Shown: piece after piece, positions 17,143 through 27,041 of the stretch
Layout: each line of letters starts with the position of its first letter
Numbering within the stretch: position 1 is the first letter of the stretch
From: Pseudomonas sp. P5_109
Lineage (GTDB): Bacteria; Pseudomonadota; Gammaproteobacteria; Pseudomonadales; Pseudomonadaceae
Assembly: GCF_034009455.1 (NCBI RefSeq)
Contig: NZ_CP125380.1
Location: forward strand, 5,982,501-6,046,500
Reading direction: 5' to 3'
DNA length: 64,000 bases
Program-made: the position numbers and the translations under genes
Notes under the pieces: generated by a model
The model's database searches: none
Seen by the model: only the letters and a program-made list of their open reading frames with translations
Told to the model about the DNA's origin: nothing

Positions 17143-20080
17143 CCTGACCCAGATGATCCTGATCAGCGCCGCCTACCTGGCGGTGCTGTTCGGTGTGGCC
17201 TGGATCAGTGAACGGGGCATGATTCCCCGGGCGATAATTCGCCACCCGCTGACTTACACCCTGTCACTGGGCGTCTATGCCAGTGCCTGGGCGTTTTACG
17301 GCACCGTGGGCCTGGCCTATCAGTACGGCTACGGCTTTTTGTCCAGCTACCTCGGTGTTTCCGGGGCATTTCTGCTGGCGCCGGTGCTGCTCTACCCGAT
17401 CCTGAAGATCACCCGCACTTATCAACTGTCTTCGCTGGCGGATCTGTTTGCCTTCCGCTTCCGCAGCACCTGGGCCGGTGCGCTGACCACGATTTTCATG
17501 CTGATCGGCGTGTTGCCGCTTCTCGCGCTGCAGATTCAGGCGGTGGCCGACTCCATCGGCATCCTCACCCGCGAACCGGTGCAGCATCGCGTGGCCCTGA
17601 GCTTCTGCGCCCTGATTACGTTGTTCACGATTTTCTTCGGCTCCCGCCACATCGCCACCCGCGAAAAGCATGAAGGCCTGGTGTTCGCGATTGCCTTCGA
17701 GTCGGTGATCAAGCTGATCGCCCTCGGCGGTGTCGGGCTGTATGCGCTGTACGGCGTGTTCGACGGTCCGCAACAGCTTGAACTGTGGCTGCTGCAAAAC
17801 CAGACCGCCCTTGCTGCCCTGCACACGCCTTTGCAGGAAGGCCCGTGGCGTACGCTGCTGCTGGTGTTCTTCGCCTCGGCGATCGTGATGCCGCACATGT
17901 ATCACATGACCTTTACCGAGAACCTCAATCCGCGCTCGCTGGTCAGTGCGAGCTGGGGCCTGCCGCTGTTCCTGCTGTTGATGAGCCTGGCGGTGCCGCT
18001 GATTCTCTGGGCTGGCCTGAAGCTCGGCGCCACCACCAATCCGGAATACTTCACCCTGGGCATCGGCATCGCCGCCAACAGCAAGGCTTTGGCGTTGCTG
18101 GCCTATGTCGGCGGACTGTCCGCCGCCAGCGGCCTGATCATCGTCACCACGCTGGCGCTGTCCGGGATGGCCTTGAACCACCTGGTGCTGCCGCTTTATC
18201 AGCCACCGGCCGAAGGCAACATCTACCGCTGGCTGAAGTGGACCCGCCGGGCGCTGATTGTCGCGATCATCATGGCCGGCTACGGCTTCTACCTGATGCT
18301 CGGTGCCGAGCAGGACCTGGCCAACCTCGGTATTGTCGCGTTCGTCGCCACGTTGCAGTTCCTGCCGGGCGTGCTTTCTGTCCTGTATTGGCCGACCGCC
18401 AACCGTCGCGGCTTCATCGCCGGCTTGCTGGCGGGGATCCTGGTGTGGCTGGTGACCATGCTGTTGCCACTGGTTGGCAACCTCCAGGGCTTCTATATTC
18501 CGCTGCTGAACATGATCTACGTGCTGGACGACACCAGTTGGCACATGGCTGCGATTGCCTCGCTGGCAGCCAACGTACTGATGTTCACCCTGATCTCGCT
18601 GTTCACCAACGCCAGCACCGAAGAGGCCAGCGCCGCCGAAGCCTGCGCCGTGGATAACGTGCGCCGCCCGCAGCGCCGGGAACTGCACGCTGCCTCGCCT
18701 CAGGAATTCGCTACGCAGCTGGCAAAACCCTTGGGCGCCAAGGCTGCGCAGAAGGAAGTCGAGCAAGCGCTGCGCGATCTCTACCTGCCTTTCGATGAAC
18801 GAAGGCCTTATGCCCTGCGCCGTCTGCGCGACCGCATCGAGGCCAACCTCTCCGGCCTGATGGGCCCAAGCGTGGCCCAGGACATGGTCGAGACCTTCCT
18901 GCCGTACAAGGCTGGCGGTGAAAACTACGTCACCGAAGACATTCACTTCATCGAAAGCCGCCTCGAGGATTACCACTCGCGCCTGACCGGCCTGGCCGCT
19001 GAACTCGACGCCCTGCGCCGCTATCACCGCCAGACCCTGCAGGAATTGCCGATGGGCGTTTGCTCACTGGCCAAGGACCAGGAAATCCTCATGTGGAACA
19101 AGGCCATGGAGGAGTTGACCGGCATCGCCGCGCAGCGCGTGGTCGGTTCGCGCCTGAGTACCATTGCCGACCCATGGAAAGAACTGCTGCAAGGCTTCAT
19201 CAATCTGCCGGACGAGCACTTGCACAAGCAGCACCTGGCCCTCGACGGCCAGACCCGCTGGCTGAACCTGCACAAGGCGGCGATCGACGAACCGCTCGCG
19301 CCGGGCAACAGTGGCCTGGTTCTGCTGGTGGAAGACCTGACTGAAACCCAGATGCTCGAAGACAAACTGGTGCACTCCGAGCGCCTGGCCAGCATCGGTC
19401 GACTGGCGGCCGGCGTGGCCCATGAAATCGGCAACCCGATTACCGGTATCGCGTGCCTGGCGCAGAACCTGCGCGAAGAGCGGGAAGAAGACGGCGAGCT
19501 GAAGGAAATCAGCGGGCAGATCCTCGAGCAGACCAAACGTGTGTCGCGCATCGTCCAGTCGCTGATGAGCTTTGCCCATGCCGGCAGTCACCAGCACAGC
19601 GACGAGCCCGTCTGTCTGGCCGAAGTGGCTCAGGATGCCATCGGCCTGCTGGCCTTGAACCGACGCAATTTCGAAGTGCAGTTCTACAACCTGTGCGACC
19701 CCGAACACTGGGTCGAAGGCGACCCGCAACGGCTGGCCCAGGTATTGATCAACCTGCTTTCAAACGCCCGTGACGCCTCGCCTCCCGGCAGTGCGGTACG
19801 GGTCAAGAGCGAAGCCGGCGAACACACGGTCGACCTGATCGTGGAGGACGAAGGCAGCGGTATTCCGTCGAGCATCATGGACCGATTGTTCGAACCTTTC
19901 TTCACCACCAAGGATCCTGGCGAAGGCACCGGTCTGGGCCTTGCACTGGTCTATTCCATCGTTGAAGAGCATTATGGACAAATCACCATCGACAGCCCGG
20001 CTGATGTTCAAAGCCAACGCGGCACCCGAATCAGGGTTACCTTGCCGCGTCATGTCGAAGCGACGTCCGCTGTGAACTGA
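17126..20080 (+). CDS. cbrA: Sensor histidine kinase CbrA with sodium/solute symporter-like N-terminus
   Basis: The 984-residue kinase has three parts. An SSSF-type transport-like domain has about 13 membrane helices (residues 1-510). A PAS domain lies at about 640-745. The HisKA domain has phospho-accepting H766 in [14 protein letters not shown], and the HATPase_c domain has [10 protein letters not shown] and GTGLGLALV. CbrA phosphorylates CbrB to govern carbon and nitrogen source use; the SSSF domain may transport or sense histidine. Starts at 17126 and 17132 are both inside the upstream small gene, and many annotations would use 17132. Confidence 0.96.
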   Translation: MPMSFSLTQMILISAAYLAVLFGVAWISERGMIPRAIIRHPLTYTLSLGVYASAWAFYGTVGLAYQYGYGFLSSYLGVSGAFLLAPVLLYPILKITRTYQLSSLADLFAFRFRSTWAGALTTIFMLIGVLPLLALQIQAVADSIGILTREPVQHRVALSFCALITLFTIFFGSRHIATREKHEGLVFAIAFESVIKLIALGGVGLYALYGVFDGPQQLELWLLQNQTALAALHTPLQEGPWRTLLLVFFASAIVMPHMYHMTFTENLNPRSLVSASWGLPLFLLLMSLAVPLILWAGLKLGATTNPEYFTLGIGIAANSKALALLAYVGGLSAASGLIIVTTLALSGMALNHLVLPLYQPPAEGNIYRWLKWTRRALIVAIIMAGYGFYLMLGAEQDLANLGIVAFVATLQFLPGVLSVLYWPTANRRGFIAGLLAGILVWLVTMLLPLVGNLQGFYIPLLNMIYVLDDTSWHMAAIASLAANVLMFTLISLFTNASTEEASAAEACAVDNVRRPQRRELHAASPQEFATQLAKPLGAKAAQKEVEQALRDLYLPFDERRPYALRRLRDRIEANLSGLMGPSVAQDMVETFLPYKAGGENYVTEDIHFIESRLEDYHSRLTGLAAELDALRRYHRQTLQELPMGVCSLAKDQEILMWNKAMEELTGIAAQRVVGSRLSTIADPWKELLQGFINLPDEHLHKQHLALDGQTRWLNLHKAAIDEPLAPGNSGLVLLVEDLTETQMLEDKLVHSERLASIGRLAAGVAHEIGNPITGIACLAQNLREEREEDGELKEISGQILEQTKRVSRIVQSLMSFAHAGSHQHSDEPVCLAEVAQDAIGLLALNRRNFEVQFYNLCDPEHWVEGDPQRLAQVLINLLSNARDASPPGSAVRVKSEAGEHTVDLIVEDEGSGIPSSIMDRLFEPFFTTKDPGEGTGLGLALVYSIVEEHYGQITIDSPADVQSQRGTRIRVTLPRHVEATSAVN

Positions 20081-20102
20081 GACCGTCGAGAGTATCGAAT
20101 CA

Positions 20103-21542
20103 ATGCCGCACATTTTGATCGTCGAAGACGAAACCATTATCCGCTCCGCCTTGCGCCGCCTGCTGGAACGTAACCAGTACCAGGTCAGCGAAGCCGGTTC
20201 AGTGCAGGAAGCACAAGAACGCTTCACCATTCCCTCGTTCGATCTGATCGTCAGTGACCTGCGTCTGCCGGGCGCGCCTGGCACCGAGCTGATCAAGCTC
20301 GCCCAGGGCACGCCGGTGCTGATCATGACCAGCTACGCCAGCCTGCGCTCGGCGGTTGACTCGATGAAAATGGGTGCGGTTGATTACATTGCCAAGCCAT
20401 TCGACCACGACGAAATGCTGCAAGCCGCCGCGCGAATCCTGCGTGACCGGCAAACGGCACAAACCGGTGGTGAAGTGGTTACCGGCAAAGCCACCAACGG
20501 TGCGGCGAAATCCGGTGCCGACAACAGCAACGGTGAAATCGGCATTATCGGCTCGTGCCCGCCGATGCAGGACCTGTACGGCAAGATTCGCAAAGTGGCA
20601 CCGACCGACTCCAACGTTCTGATCCAGGGCGAATCGGGTACCGGTAAAGAACTGGTGGCGCGCGCCCTGCACAACCTGTCCAGGCGCGCCAAGGCACCGA
20701 TGATTTCAGTGAACTGCGCGGCCATTCCGGAAAGCCTGATCGAGTCCGAACTGTTCGGCCACGAAAAAGGCGCATTCACCGGCGCCAGCGCCGGGCGCGC
20801 CGGCCTGGTGGAAGCGGCGGACGGCGGCACCTTGTTCCTCGACGAAATCGGCGAACTGCCACTGGAAGCCCAGGCTCGCCTGCTGCGCGTATTGCAGGAA
20901 GGCGAAATTCGTCGTGTAGGTTCCGTGCAGTCGCAGAAAGTCGATGTGCGCCTGATCGCCGCGACTCACCGCGACCTCAAGAGCCTGGCGAAGATCGGCC
21001 AGTTCCGCGAAGACTTGTATTACCGACTCCACGTTATCGCGCTGAAGCTGCCAGCCCTGCGCGAACGCGGTGCGGACGTCAACGAAATCGCCAACGCCTT
21101 CCTGGCGCGGCAAAGTGCGCGAGTCAACCGCACCGACCTGAAATTCGCCGCGGATGCCGAGCAAGCCATTCGTCACTACTCCTGGCCGGGCAACGTTCGT
21201 GAACTGGAAAACGCCGTCGAGCGCGCCGTTATCCTGTGCGAAAGCCCGGAAATCTCCGCCGAGCTGCTGGGCATCGACATCGAGCTGGGCGACCTGGACG
21301 ACGACGAGTTCATTGGCCTGCCCCCACAACAGGGCAACGGCAACGCCAGTAACAACAACCACGAGCCGACCGAAGACCTCTCCCTGGAAGACTACTTCCA
21401 GCATTTCGTCCTTGAGCATCAGGACCACATGACCGAAACCGAACTGGCCCGCAAACTCGGGGTCAGCCGCAAATGCTTGTGGGAGCGCCGTCAACGCCTG
21501 GGCATTCCGCGGCGCAAGACCGGGGTGGCCAGCGAAAGCTGA
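20103..21542 (+). CDS. cbrB: NtrC-family response regulator CbrB
   Basis: The 479-residue sigma-54 activator has a receiver domain (phospho-Asp D52 in VSDLRLPG, Lys in AKPFDHDE). Its AAA+ domain has Walker [13 protein letters not shown], an intact GAFTGA loop at about 223-228, and the Walker B box [13 protein letters not shown]. The Fis-type HTH C-terminus reads [22 protein letters not shown]. Phosphorylated CbrB with RpoN activates crcZ and genes for amino acid and carbon source use. It lies 22 bases after cbrA, so the two are co-transcribed. Confidence 0.97.
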   Translation: MPHILIVEDETIIRSALRRLLERNQYQVSEAGSVQEAQERFTIPSFDLIVSDLRLPGAPGTELIKLAQGTPVLIMTSYASLRSAVDSMKMGAVDYIAKPFDHDEMLQAAARILRDRQTAQTGGEVVTGKATNGAAKSGADNSNGEIGIIGSCPPMQDLYGKIRKVAPTDSNVLIQGESGTGKELVARALHNLSRRAKAPMISVNCAAIPESLIESELFGHEKGAFTGASAGRAGLVEAADGGTLFLDEIGELPLEAQARLLRVLQEGEIRRVGSVQSQKVDVRLIAATHRDLKSLAKIGQFREDLYYRLHVIALKLPALRERGADVNEIANAFLARQSARVNRTDLKFAADAEQAIRHYSWPGNVRELENAVERAVILCESPEISAELLGIDIELGDLDDDEFIGLPPQQGNGNASNNNHEPTEDLSLEDYFQHFVLEHQDHMTETELARKLGVSRKCLWERRQRLGIPRRKTGVASES

Positions 21543-21550
21543 ACCGCACC

Positions 21551-21615
21551 TGTCACATGTGCGGGTAACACATGACTTTGTGAAAAAACTGTTACCTCAG
21601 CGTTTTCACGTAACA
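21551..21615 (+). promoter_or_regulatory. CbrB-type upstream activator sites for crcZ
   Basis: TGTTAC-N14-GTAACA (21590-21615) fits exactly the CbrB subsite pattern I recall for the P. putida crcZ promoter. A second imperfect pair, TGTCAC-N8-GTAACA, is at 21551-21570. The sites lie about 100-165 bases upstream of the sigma-54 promoter, a normal distance for an enhancer-binding protein. The main site overlaps the terminator region of cbrB. Confidence 0.75.
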
Positions 21616-21616
21616 G

Positions 21617-21654
21617 AAGCCGGGGCTTACGGTAACGAAGCCCCGGCTTTTTTT
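21617..21654 (+). terminator. Terminator of cbrAB
   Basis: A 12-bp perfect stem, AAGCCGGGGCTT with its complement after a 9-base loop, is followed by eight T. It isolates crcZ transcription from read-through. Confidence 0.92.
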
Positions 21655-21713
21655 GGCCCTCGAAATACCTGCCAGCCGGCCTAACCCCTTGTTTTATTGG
21701 GTTTCGCAAAAGT

Positions 21714-21730
21714 TGGCACGCACCCTGCTA
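21714..21730 (+). promoter_or_regulatory. Sigma-54 (RpoN) promoter of crcZ
   Basis: TTGGCACGCACCCTGCTA has GG at 21715-21716 and GC at 21727-21728, exactly ten bases between them as required for -24/-12 promoters. Transcription should start near 21740, just before the A-rich 5' end of crcZ. Confidence 0.88.
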
Positions 21731-21739
21731 TATGTTTGG

Positions 21740-22108
21740 TACAAGAACAATAACAAGCAATGCACAAGACAATAAAAATAAGACGAATCGACTCACGCAC
21801 AATAAAAACAAGACGGCGAGAGGCGCAGCTAACTGATTCTTTTGGAGAGGCGTTGTATTTGGGGCTAGCCCCACGACCAGGCCGAGAACAACAAAAACTG
21901 TCCTAAGACAGAGCCTGTACTGGTTGGATCGAAAGATCACTGCAATTCAGCGACCAAAGCAATCCGTTTGCTCTTGGCTCCCGATTGGGAGGGTCATGAA
22001 GGAAGCTTCATGGCGAGGGCACTCAACAAAAACAAAAAGCCCGAAACCAAAAATAAAAATAGAGCATGCAACTACTTCTTGGGGAGCTTCGGCTCCCCTT
22101 GTAGTTTC
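21740..22108 (+). ncRNA. crcZ: CrcZ regulatory RNA, Hfq/Crc decoy
   Basis: This non-coding transcript of about 370 bases starts TACAAGAACAATAACAAGCAA, like CrcZ of other pseudomonads, and lies between cbrB and pcnB as expected. It has at least five A-rich CA motifs of the AAnAAnAA type: about 21741-21760, 21766-21782, 21799-21813, 21884-21899, 22023-22040 and perhaps 22045-22061. CrcZ binds the Hfq/Crc complex and frees repressed mRNAs when preferred carbon sources run out. The 3' end is inferred from the terminator; the short reading frames inside it are not credible genes. Confidence 0.92.
22069..22108 (+). terminator. Terminator of crcZ
   Basis: AACTAC, then GGGGAGC-TTCG-GCTCCCC, then GTAGTTT form a compound hairpin with a stable UUCG tetraloop, ending in TTTCT. 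Confidence 0.88.
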
Positions 22109-22130
22109 TACCCCCCCATCCCCCCGCTTC

Positions 22131-22250
22131 CTGTAGGAGCGAGCTTGCTCGCGAAGAACCTGAGGACGTCGTTGGGTATCTGGATGTACGAGTTATCGTT
22201 CGCGACCATCGCGACCATCGCGACCATCGCGAGCAAGCTCGCTCCTACAG
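22131..22250. repeat. REPIN with a 9-base tandem repeat in its loop
   Basis: The arms CTGTAGGAGCGAGCTTGCTC and its complement flank the element. Inside the right half GCGACCATC is repeated three times (22202-22228), followed by GCGA of the arm. It lies between crcZ and pcnB. Confidence 0.9.
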
Positions 22251-22346
22251 TGTCCTACACCATCCCCCGACTAAATGCTAGAATCCCCGCCCATCATGCG
22301 GTCATTCTTCTGTTATGGCCGAATATTCCTTCAAACAGTGCATCCC

Positions 22347-23747
22347 ATGCTGAAGAAGCTGTTCCAGTCATTCCGTTCTCCCAAGCGTCCTACGCAACAC
22401 ATTCGCAGCACGCCTGAAGTGCTCAACAGCGGCCAACATTCGCTGCAAAAGGCGCAATTCAGCCGTTATGCGGTGAATATCGTTGAACGCCTGCAGAGCG
22501 CCGGTTATCAGGCTTACCTGGTTGGCGGTTGCGTGCGCGATATGTTGCTGGGCATCACACCGAAAGATTTCGACGTTGCCACCAGCGCCACACCCGAGCA
22601 GGTGCGGGCCGAATTCCGTAACGCGCGAATCATCGGGCGTCGATTCAAACTGGTGCATATCCACTTCGGTCGCGAAATCATCGAAGTCGCGACCTTCCGC
22701 GCCAACCACCCGCAAAACGAAGACGAGGAAGACAGCAACCAGTCTTCTCGAAACGAAAGCGGGCGCATCCTGCGCGATAACGTCTATGGCACCCTGGAAG
22801 AAGACGCGCAACGTCGTGACTTCACCATCAATGCCCTGTATTACGATCCGGTCAGTGAACGCATCCTCGACTACGCCAACGGCGTACACGACATCCGCAA
22901 TCACCTGATCCGCCTGATCGGCGATCCGAAGCAACGCTACCAGGAAGATCCGGTACGCATGCTGCGGGCCGTGCGTTTCGCCGCCAAGCTGAACTTCGGC
23001 ATCGAAAAACACAGCGCCATGCCGATCCGCGACCTGGCGCCGATGTTGCGCGAGATCCCGTCGGCCCGCCTGTTCGAAGAGGTGCTCAAGCTGTTCCTCT
23101 CCGGCCACGCCGCCGATACGTTTGAAATGCTGGTCGACCTGCAATTGTTCGATCCACTGTTCCCGGCCAGCGCCGAAGCACTGGAGTACAACCCGACATA
23201 CACCCACACCCTGATCAGCGAAGCCCTGATCAACACCGACCTGCGGATCAAGCAGAACAAACCGGTCACCCCGGCGTTCCTGTTTGCGGCCCTGCTCTGG
23301 CCTGCCCTGCCGGCCCGCGTCCTGCGCCTGCAGGAGCGTGGCATGCCGCCGATTCCGGCAATGCAGGAAGCGGCGCACGAGCTGATTGCCGAACAGTGCC
23401 AGCGCATCGCGATTCCAAAACGCTTCACCATGCCGATCCGCGAGATCTGGGACATGCAGGAACGCCTGCCTCGCCGCAGCGGCAAACGTGCCGACCTGCT
23501 GCTGGACAATCCGCGTTTCCGTGCTGGCTACGACTTCCTGCTGCTGCGTGAAAGCGCCGGTGAGCAGACCGATGGCCTGGGCGAATGGTGGACCGATTAT
23601 CAGGACGCCAACGAAAGCGAGCGTCGCGACATGATCCGCGACCTCAGCGGCAAGGAAGAAGGTACCGGCGCCCCGCGCAAGCGTCGCCGCAGCGGTGGTT
23701 CCAAGCGCAAACGCGCCGCCGGCGCTTCGAGCACCACGGGCGAGTAA
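22347..23747 (+). CDS. pcnB: Poly(A) polymerase I
   Basis: The 466-residue enzyme adds 3' poly(A) tails that mark RNAs for decay. The nucleotidyltransferase signature LVGGCVRDMLLG, followed by KDFDVATSATPEQVR (catalytic Asp pair), is near residues 60-85. RDFTINALYYDP and the RNA-binding domain with EDPVRMLRAVRFAAKL follow. A Lys/Arg-rich tail (RKRRRSGGSKRKR) ends the protein, as usual for bacterial PcnB. Starts 17 or 24 codons earlier exist; 22347 (LKKLFQSFRSP follows) was chosen on likeness to the family. folK follows after 3 bases. Confidence 0.95.
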   Translation: MLKKLFQSFRSPKRPTQHIRSTPEVLNSGQHSLQKAQFSRYAVNIVERLQSAGYQAYLVGGCVRDMLLGITPKDFDVATSATPEQVRAEFRNARIIGRRFKLVHIHFGREIIEVATFRANHPQNEDEEDSNQSSRNESGRILRDNVYGTLEEDAQRRDFTINALYYDPVSERILDYANGVHDIRNHLIRLIGDPKQRYQEDPVRMLRAVRFAAKLNFGIEKHSAMPIRDLAPMLREIPSARLFEEVLKLFLSGHAADTFEMLVDLQLFDPLFPASAEALEYNPTYTHTLISEALINTDLRIKQNKPVTPAFLFAALLWPALPARVLRLQERGMPPIPAMQEAAHELIAEQCQRIAIPKRFTMPIREIWDMQERLPRRSGKRADLLLDNPRFRAGYDFLLLRESAGEQTDGLGEWWTDYQDANESERRDMIRDLSGKEEGTGAPRKRRRSGGSKRKRAAGASSTTGE

Positions 23748-23750
23748 TCC

Positions 23751-24236
23751 ATGGAACGCATCTACATCGGCATGGGCAGCAATCTGGCTGACCCCGCCGA
23801 ACAATTGCGCAGCGCCGTCGAGGCGCTGTCGGACTTGCCGCAATCACGACTGGTCGGGGTGTCCGCGTTTTACCAAAGCGACTCGCTGCTACCCGGGCAA
23901 CCGCGCTATACCAACGCGGTGGCGGCCCTCGACAGCACGCTGACGCCGCTGGAACTGCTGGATGCCTTGCAGGCCATTGAAAACGGCCAGGGTCGCGAAC
24001 GTCTTGAGCGCTGGGGACCGCGCACGCTGGACCTCGACATCTTGCTGTTCGGTGACCGCCTGATCGACGAACCGCGCCTGAAGGTTCCCCACTACCACAT
24101 GCAGGAACGGGCCTTCGTGCTGTACCCACTGGCGGAACTGGCACCTGCGGATCTGCGCCTGGCCGATGGCCGCGAGCTAAGTGAATTACTCGCCGCCTGC
24201 CCGTTCGTCGGCCTGGAACGCCTGCCCCCGACGTGA
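23751..24236 (+). CDS. folK: 2-amino-4-hydroxy-6-hydroxymethyldihydropteridine pyrophosphokinase
   Basis: The 161-residue HPPK transfers pyrophosphate from ATP to hydroxymethyl-dihydropterin in folate synthesis. Family features are IYIGMGSNLADP at the start, then PGQPRYTNAVAAL, and the signature RWGPRTLDLDILLFGD near residue 88. It is separated from pcnB by three bases and belongs to the pcnB-folK-panBC string conserved in pseudomonads. Confidence 0.97.
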   Translation: MERIYIGMGSNLADPAEQLRSAVEALSDLPQSRLVGVSAFYQSDSLLPGQPRYTNAVAALDSTLTPLELLDALQAIENGQGRERLERWGPRTLDLDILLFGDRLIDEPRLKVPHYHMQERAFVLYPLAELAPADLRLADGRELSELLAACPFVGLERLPPT

Positions 24237-24247
24237 CACAAATCCCC

Positions 24248-24340
24248 CTGTGGGAGCGGGCTTGCTCGCGAAAGCGGTGTATCAATCAACATTAATGTTG
24301 AATGTGATGCCCCCTTCGCGAGCAAGCCCGCTCCCACATT
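24248..24340. repeat. REPIN, GTGGGAGCGGG type
   Basis: Two near-perfect inverted REP arms (CTGTGGGAGCGGGCTTGCTC and its complement) flank a 45-base loop. It begins 12 bases after folK. Confidence 0.92.
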
Positions 24341-24381
24341 GGTTTTGTGTCGCGCACAAGATCTGCTGCTGAATCGCATCA

Positions 24382-24422
24382 GTTACCCCGGTAACACCCC
24401 ACCCGTAACAATGCGGTAACAC
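24382..24422 (+). promoter_or_regulatory. GTAACA repeat cluster upstream of panB
   Basis: GTTAC at 24382 is followed by GTAACA at 24391, 24405 and 24416. The half-site equals that of the CbrB operator near crcZ, but the TGTTAC-N14-GTAACA arrangement is not present. A TTGACT that could be a -35 follows at 24430. The rest of the 180 bases to panB shows no clear element. Confidence 0.4.
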
Positions 24423-24601
24423 ACGCAATTGACTTCCCTCGTTCTCCTCACGACTATAGGCGTCCCGCTGCCGCCAACACGGCGTTCAAGGGCGCAATCC
24501 AGGCCTTAAAAGCACGACAAAAGAGCGTGCGCCTGTATTCAACGAAGAATCACGCGCGTTACTCGCAGTAGTTTCCACAGCGCCTGAATGAGGAACTTTT
24601 C

Positions 24602-25402
24602 ATGCCAGCCATCACCCTGACCACCCTGCAAGGTCTGAAGCAAAAAGGTGAAAAGATCACCATGCTGACCTGCTACGACGCGACCTTCGCCCATGCCTGC
24701 AATCAGGCTGGCGTCGAAGTGCTGCTGGTGGGCGACTCCCTCGGCATGGTTTTGCAGGGCCACGACAGCACCTTGCCTGTCACCACCGCGGAAATGGCTT
24801 ACCACGTGGCTGCCGTCAAACGCGGTAACAGCGATGCCCTGATCCTCGCCGACCTGCCTTTCATGGCCTACGCCACCACCGAGCAAGCCATGACCAACAG
24901 CGCCCTGTTGATGCAGGCCGGCGCGCACATGGTCAAGGTTGAAGGTGCATTGTGGCTGGCCGATTCGATCCGCCTGCTGGCCGAACGTGGCATCCCTGTC
25001 TGCGCGCACATGGGCCTGACGCCGCAATCGGTGAACATCCTTGGCGGCTACAAGGTCCAGGGTCGCAATGAAAACCAGGCGCGGCAAATGCGTGCCGACG
25101 CGATTTCCCTGGAACAGGCTGGCGCGGCAATGCTGCTGCTCGAATGCGTCCCGAGCGAACTGGCAGAAGAAATCACCCAGGCGGTGAAGATTCCGGTGAT
25201 CGGTATTGGCGCTGGCAATCGTACCGACGGCCAGGTGCTGGTCCTGCATGACATGCTGGGGTTGTCCATTACCGGCCGCGTGCCAAAGTTCGTGAAAAAC
25301 TTCATGACTGGCCAGACCAGCATTGAAGCTGCACTGAATGCCTACGTGACTGAAGTCAAAGCGGCGACCTTCCCTGGGATCGAACACGGATTCTCTGCAT
25401 GA
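24602..25402 (+). CDS. panB: 3-methyl-2-oxobutanoate hydroxymethyltransferase
   Basis: This 266-residue TIM-barrel enzyme makes ketopantoate, the first committed step of pantothenate synthesis. The metal and substrate motifs [38 protein letters not shown] and [21 protein letters not shown] are all present. GAGG lies 8 bases before the ATG. Its stop overlaps the panC start by four bases (ATGA). Confidence 0.98.
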   Translation: MPAITLTTLQGLKQKGEKITMLTCYDATFAHACNQAGVEVLLVGDSLGMVLQGHDSTLPVTTAEMAYHVAAVKRGNSDALILADLPFMAYATTEQAMTNSALLMQAGAHMVKVEGALWLADSIRLLAERGIPVCAHMGLTPQSVNILGGYKVQGRNENQARQMRADAISLEQAGAAMLLLECVPSELAEEITQAVKIPVIGIGAGNRTDGQVLVLHDMLGLSITGRVPKFVKNFMTGQTSIEAALNAYVTEVKAATFPGIEHGFSA

Positions 25403-26259
25403 ACACCGTAAAAACCGTACGCGAACTGCGGGCCGCCGTGGCCCGTGCCCGTAGCGAAGGCAAGCGCATCGCCTTTGTGCCAACCATGGGCAACCTGCAC
25501 AGCGGCCACGTTGCACTGGTGACCAAAGCCTCCCAGCGGGCGGACTTCGTGGTCGCGAGCGTTTTCGTCAACCCGCTGCAATTCGGTGCGGGTGAAGACC
25601 TCGACAAGTACCCGCGCACTCTCGCCGCCGACCAGGAAAAACTGCTCCAGGCCGGTTGCCATTTGCTGTTTGCCCCCGCTGTTGAAGAAATGTACCCCGA
25701 CGGCATGGCCGGCCAGACCCGCGTCAGCGTCCCGCAATTGTCCGAAGGCCTGTGTGGCGCGAGTCGTCCGGGGCATTTCGAAGGTGTGGCGACGGTGGTC
25801 AGCAAGCTGTTCAACATGGTCCAGCCGGACCTGGCGATTTTCGGCGAGAAAGACTTCCAGCAACTGGCGGTGATTCGCGCGCTGGTACATGACCTGAACA
25901 TGCCGATCCAGATCATCGGAGAGCCGACCGTTCGCGCGGCCGATGGCCTGGCGCTGTCCTCGCGCAACGGCTTCCTCAACGAAGAGCAGCGGGCCGTGGC
26001 GCCGGTGGTGTATCGCACGTTGAGCGAGATCGCCGGGGCGATTAAACAAGGTGAGCGCGACTTTCCTGCGTTGATCGGCATGAAGCTGCAACAGCTCGAA
26101 GCTGCCGGCCTGCGCCCGGATTACCTGGAAATCCGCCACGCCCTGACCTTGCGCCCGGCAAATGCGCAGGATCGTGACCTGGTGATTCTGGTGGCGGCGT
26201 TCCTCGGGACTACGCGGTTGATCGACAACCTGCACCTGAACCTCGACGCGCCAATCTAA
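25399..26259 (+). CDS. panC: Pantothenate synthetase (pantoate--beta-alanine ligase)
   Basis: The 286-residue adenylating ligase joins pantoate and beta-alanine. It has the HIGH-type motif [14 protein letters not shown], then VFVNPLQFG, the loop [11 protein letters not shown] and the KMSKS-like [10 protein letters not shown]. It is translationally coupled to panB. Confidence 0.98.
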   Translation: MNTVKTVRELRAAVARARSEGKRIAFVPTMGNLHSGHVALVTKASQRADFVVASVFVNPLQFGAGEDLDKYPRTLAADQEKLLQAGCHLLFAPAVEEMYPDGMAGQTRVSVPQLSEGLCGASRPGHFEGVATVVSKLFNMVQPDLAIFGEKDFQQLAVIRALVHDLNMPIQIIGEPTVRAADGLALSSRNGFLNEEQRAVAPVVYRTLSEIAGAIKQGERDFPALIGMKLQQLEAAGLRPDYLEIRHALTLRPANAQDRDLVILVAAFLGTTRLIDNLHLNLDAPI

Positions 26260-26271
26260 ACACCGAAAAAA

Positions 26272-26374
26272 CCTGTAGGAGCGAGCTTGCTCGCGATGAA
26301 CTCCGACGCGCCGCGTACATTCAGGAAATACGCGTAATCGTTAACGTCCATCGCGAGCAAGCCCGCTCCCACAG
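26272..26374. repeat. REPIN, hybrid of GTAGGAGCGAG and GTGGGAGCGGG arms
   Basis: The left arm is CCTGTAGGAGCGAGCTTGCTC while the right arm is the complement of a GTGGGAGCGGG unit. The inner loop (GACGCGCCGCGTACATTCAG) is shared with the copy at 30837. It separates panC from panD. Confidence 0.9.
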
Positions 26375-26436
26375 TCAGATCTGCTCGTCCCCCACAAACC
26401 CTTCGGGCCATTTGCCCGCCGACCTGGGAAATACTC

Positions 26437-26817
26437 ATGCACGCCATCATGCTCAAAGCCAAGCTGCATCGCGCCGAAGTCACCCACGCCGTACTCGATT
26501 ACGAAGGTTCCTGCGCCATCGACGGCGAATGGCTGGACCTGTCCGGTATCCGTGAGTACGAACAGATCCAGATCTACAACATCGACAACGGCGAGCGCTT
26601 CACCACCTACGCCATCCGTGGCGAAGAAGGTTCGCGCATGATCTCGGTCAACGGCGCCGCGGCACACAAGGCCAAGGTCGGCGATCGCGTGATCATCTGC
26701 GCTTACGCCCATTACAGCGAAGCCGAACTGCTCAACTTCAAGCCACGCATGCTCTACATGGCACCGGGCAATGAATTGAGTCACACCAGCAACGCCATTC
26801 CGGTCCAGGTCGCCTGA
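26437..26817 (+). CDS. panD: Aspartate 1-decarboxylase proenzyme
   Basis: The 126-residue pyruvoyl enzyme makes beta-alanine from aspartate, supplying panC. The self-cleavage site is G24-S25 in DYEGSCAID, and the catalytic K9 (MLKAKLHRA), Y58 region and R54 motifs fit. It is separated from panC by a REPIN, which may limit or modulate co-transcription. No PanZ maturation factor is visible nearby. Confidence 0.97.
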   Translation: MHAIMLKAKLHRAEVTHAVLDYEGSCAIDGEWLDLSGIREYEQIQIYNIDNGERFTTYAIRGEEGSRMISVNGAAAHKAKVGDRVIICAYAHYSEAELLNFKPRMLYMAPGNELSHTSNAIPVQVA

Positions 26818-27041
26818 TCCGAGTCCTGTCTCTTCCGTTTGTCGGACTATTCCTAACTTCGATGTTAAAAAAGTACCGGAAACAGGTCAGACAAAGTCAA
26901 GACAGATCATTGCGCGGGGTTTACTGTAGTCGCCCTGCGCCATGAAATCGTGTCGACGCAGTTGACCGGAACGCCCATCCATAGCGCTCCGGGATTTTTA
27001 GTGTTCAAAAGGCCGTTCAAGTAATAAGGAAACCCGCAGCG

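Noticed and set aside
22202..22228. Short direct repeats that might suggest a CRISPR array
   Set aside because: Units are nine bases without spacers and lie inside a REPIN; there are no cas genes in the window.
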